This document shows, piece by piece, positions 5,937 through 6,445 of a DNA stretch of 6,445 nt. Where the stretch lies: the NCBI GenBank assembly GCA_007123655.1, contig SKKR01000263.1, positions 1 through 6,445 of the forward strand, written 5' to 3'. A program made the position numbers and the translations under genes. This DNA is from Thermomicrobiaceae bacterium (GTDB lineage Bacteria; Chloroflexota; Chloroflexia; Thermomicrobiales; Thermomicrobiaceae). The notes under the pieces are model-generated. The model was not told the DNA's origin. It saw only the letters and a list, made by a program, of their open reading frames with translations, and did not search any database. Within the stretch, counting starts at the first letter, position 1; each line of letters starts with the position of its first letter.

Positions 5937-6445
5937 CTACTGTGTTCGGGTGCGAGCCTTCCCCTGCTCAATGATCCGCTGGATGGGATACGGCCGGGGG
6001 AAATCGTGCCCCGCTCGGAACTCAATGAGCACTGGGCCATTCGCGTTCAATGCCTCATCCCAGGCCGCGTCGATCTGATCGGGTTCATCGACGCGAATCC
6101 CGAGAGCGCCGAACGCTTCGGCGTACCTGACGAAATCGACCGGTGGAACGTCCGTCTTGTAGGTCCGTCCGAACGCCTGGCTCAGCGAGTAATGAATCAT
6201 CCCGATCTGCTGATCGGCGTGAACGGCGATCACGACCGGCAGTCCGAGCGAGCAGATGGTGCCGAAGTCGTTCGACCCCATCAGAAACGCCGCGTCTCCG
6301 ACGATGCCGATCACTTTGCGGTCCGGCCGGCCCAGCGCGGCGCCCAGCACACCCGGAACGACGTAGCCCATCGCACCCCAGCTTCCGGATTGCAGGTGGG
6401 ACAGAGAGTTGAAGGTTGGCAACTGCAGCGGCGCCCAGATCTTCA
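5937..6445 (-). CDS. Thiamine diphosphate-dependent enzyme, acetolactate synthase-like, C-terminal part (5' partial)
   Basis: The last 168 residues of a TPP-dependent decarboxylase/ligase of the acetolactate synthase, benzoylformate decarboxylase and pyruvate oxidase superfamily; full members are about 550 residues, so roughly two thirds lie beyond the right edge. Counted from the first complete codon at the edge, the fragment has the TPP-domain entry SGSWGAMGYVVPGVLGAALG (19-38), the diphosphate/Mg motif VIGIVGDAAFLMG (44-56) and its partner HADQQIGMI (75-83). D50 and D77 stand 27 residues apart, at the positions of the family's GDG-X-N/D metal ligands. The third position of the first motif is Ala rather than Gly. 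A region like PVDFVRYAEAFGA follows, and a typical C-terminal GPVLIEFRAG strand. The frame is open upstream of the TTG at 6422, so that TTG is not the start. Substrate unknown: no small regulatory IlvN subunit gene is seen downstream, which argues weakly against a biosynthetic acetolactate synthase. Confidence 0.88.
   Translation of the reverse strand, partial: KIWAPLQLPTFNSLSHLQSGSWGAMGYVVPGVLGAALGRPDRKVIGIVGDAAFLMGSNDFGTICSLGLPVVIAVHADQQIGMIHYSLSQAFGRTYKTDVPPVDFVRYAEAFGALGIRVDEPDQIDAAWDEALNANGPVLIEFRAGHDFPRPYPIQRIIEQGKARTRTQ

Overview
The window comes from a GC-rich bacterium with an aerobic, heme-A-type terminal oxidase. The fused CtaA-CtaB protein, the MGT-type glycosyltransferase with an NGGY motif and the overall composition would fit Chloroflexota (Thermomicrobia-like). 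That placement is inference from family knowledge, not something the sequence proves.

Layout. Four genes on the + strand are followed by two on the - strand. (1) 1-1725: a fused heme A synthase / heme O synthase (CtaA-CtaB), open at the left edge. (2) 1784-2035: a small single-span membrane protein of unknown function, probably in the same transcript. (3) 2220-3536: a GT1/MGT-like glycosyltransferase with its own sigma70-type promoter (perfect -35 box at 2103) and a hairpin in its leader. (4) 3675-4520: a CPBP-family intramembrane protease with all three motifs. (5) 4549-5712, - strand, converging on gene 4: a FemAB-like/GNAT-fold acyltransferase. (6) 5937-6445, - strand, open at the right edge: the C-terminal TPP-binding domain of an acetolactate-synthase-like enzyme. 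Between 5 and 6 lies a 224-bp, relatively AT-rich gap with a candidate - strand promoter and a hairpin next to the ribosome binding site.

How they fit together. CtaB farnesylates heme B to heme O and CtaA oxidises heme O to heme A for cytochrome oxidase; here both steps sit on one polypeptide. The next genes (glycosyltransferase, CPBP protease, FemAB-like transferase) would all suit envelope work, but no shared pathway can be shown. No rRNA, tRNA, CRISPR array, insertion sequence or phage gene was seen.

Most interesting point: in the CtaA part, the N-terminal half keeps the catalytic-type glutamate and the cysteine pair but has lost both heme-ligand histidines (Leu35 and Gln98 in local numbering), while the C-terminal half keeps both. 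No clearly new multi-gene system was recognised.
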